A stretch of DNA of 64,000 bases from Botryotinia globosa (Eukaryota; Ascomycota; Leotiomycetes; Helotiales; Sclerotiniaceae). Of the stretch, positions 63,222 through 64,000 are shown piece after piece (positions within the stretch are counted from its first letter, which is position 1; every line of letters begins with the position of its first letter). The notes beneath the pieces were generated by a model. The model was not told the origin of the DNA. It ran no database searches and saw only the letters and a program-made list of their open reading frames with translations. The translations under genes were made by a program, and so were the position numbers. The stretch is taken from assembly GCA_014898425.1 (NCBI GenBank), contig RCSZ01000001.1:2046001-2110000 (forward strand). The letters are read 5' to 3'.

Positions 63222-64000
63222 CGCCAGGTACGCTCGTCGGCTGCTGACACTCCTCAAGCTCGCTATGCATTCATACGCCGAAATGTTTTGGAGTCTGAAA
63301 TTTGGATTGAGCAGTAATTGGCCGCGGAGGTTTAGGACAAGGAAGAAGAGTGGCGCCTGTCGTTATTACTAGGTTCCGAGTTTCAAAATGAGTTGAGCGA
63401 GTCGATTGACGTCGCACATTTAGTAGATTTCGTTCACAGCAATGGAATGGTGTACAGATAGGAAACTTGAGACCAGGGTGGTGATGTATCGAGTTGGGTC
63501 CGGGCGCGCGGGAGATATTTATTATATTAGAGGATTTAACCAAATAGCTCGATACGTATTGACCTATTGATGACCTCTGGGGATTGTCTTGCAGTTTGCG
63601 AATTGGTGAATGGTGCGTTGTGAGTGGTAGATGGAATCGAGGAAGTTGATATCAAGTCGATATTGGGTATCTAGATGGGTAGGTATGGGATGGTATGATA
63701 TGTATGATATGTATGATATGTATGATATGTATGATATGTATGATATGTATGATATGTACAGAAAGAAATGGTAGGAGGAAGGAATATGATATTATGAGAA
63801 GATCAATCCGAATCCAGATAGAATCAGAATTGGAATTATTAGAATTAGAAGTGATTAGTTGCATTCATTCATTCATTTTCGTAGTTTGAAATTCATATCA
63901 ATCATCTGACCTCACGTCAGCGAGATCCAGGCCAAGGAGTAGATAGGAATAGATTATATGGATAGTAGGTATGTAGATAGATAGATATAGATGGGTGTGT
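63222..64000. other. Upstream region of the RhoGAP gene
   Basis: Promoter and leader side of the Bem3-type gene. It may contain an unrecognised first exon near 63222-63290. No other gene seen. A 9-bp minisatellite lies at 63694-63758 and ATAG-type microsatellite at the window edge. Confidence 0.5.
63694..63758. repeat. Minisatellite, 9-bp TATGATATG unit, about 7 copies
   Basis: Seven consecutive near-perfect TATGATATG units. Not CRISPR: there are no spacers. Confidence 0.95.

Noticed and set aside
63694..63758. Evenly spaced short repeat, considered as a CRISPR-like array
   Set aside because: The units abut without spacers and the organism is a fungus; it is a minisatellite.

Overview
The window looks like the nuclear genome of a filamentous ascomycete (Pezizomycotina). 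The evidence is genes with short introns (mostly 44-106 bp, GT-AG, CTAAC-like branch sites), PTH11-type rhodopsin-domain receptors, a CRH-type cell-wall transglycosylase, a fungal hybrid histidine kinase, many microsatellites, and a ~10 kb gene-free AT-rich island of transposon remnants with C-to-T/G-to-A differences typical of repeat-induced point mutation (RIP). Botrytis/Sclerotinia-like Leotiomycetes is my best guess, but this is inference.

Layout. 1-2.9 kb: no gene, much microsatellite DNA. 2.9-4.8 kb: seven-exon rhodopsin-domain membrane protein (+). 5.5-7.3 kb: unknown minus-strand gene with an in-frame TAA, preceded by two orphan exon-like pieces (7.6-7.8 kb). 8.1-12.2 kb: synaptojanin-type Sac1/inositol 5-phosphatase (-) whose third intron starts GA instead of GT. 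12.2-16.0 kb: long intergenic stretch. 16.0-18.7 kb: GAF-containing hybrid histidine kinase (+). 19.2-19.5 kb: large compound trinucleotide array in front of a secreted class 3 lipase (19.8-21.1 kb, +). 25.3-26.5 kb: fumarylacetoacetate hydrolase-family enzyme (-). 27.0-28.5 kb: second rhodopsin-domain receptor (-). 30.2-31.6 kb: BAHD/trichothecene-acetyltransferase-type acyltransferase (+). 32.9-34.4 kb: FAD monooxygenase of the PaxM-like type (+).

34.46-44.62 kb: AT-rich transposon island. I could resolve three solo LTRs of one family, each with a perfect 5-bp target duplication; a 403-bp TA-flanked MITE with 23-bp terminal inverted repeats nested in one of them; an older palindrome; and a 6.6-kb LTR element with paired 150-bp LTRs and a CTTAT duplication. 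The island is bracketed by a 36-bp inverted repeat.

46.9-50.8 kb: LYR-motif succinate dehydrogenase assembly factor (SDHAF1/Sdh6), then a 1129-residue, probably disordered protein. 55.0-56.2 kb: GPI-anchored GH16 CRH transglycosylase. 58.6-63.2 kb: Bem3-type PX-PH-RhoGAP (-).

Functional reading. Most genes are conserved housekeeping or signalling genes. The receptor, acyltransferase and monooxygenase beside the transposon island resemble a small secondary-metabolism neighbourhood, but no backbone synthase is present. Two genes carry lesions on paper (TAA in the 5.5-7.3 kb gene; GA donor in the phosphatase gene); both should be checked for assembly error or real decay. All models come from reading splice signals and frame by eye, without transcripts or database searches.
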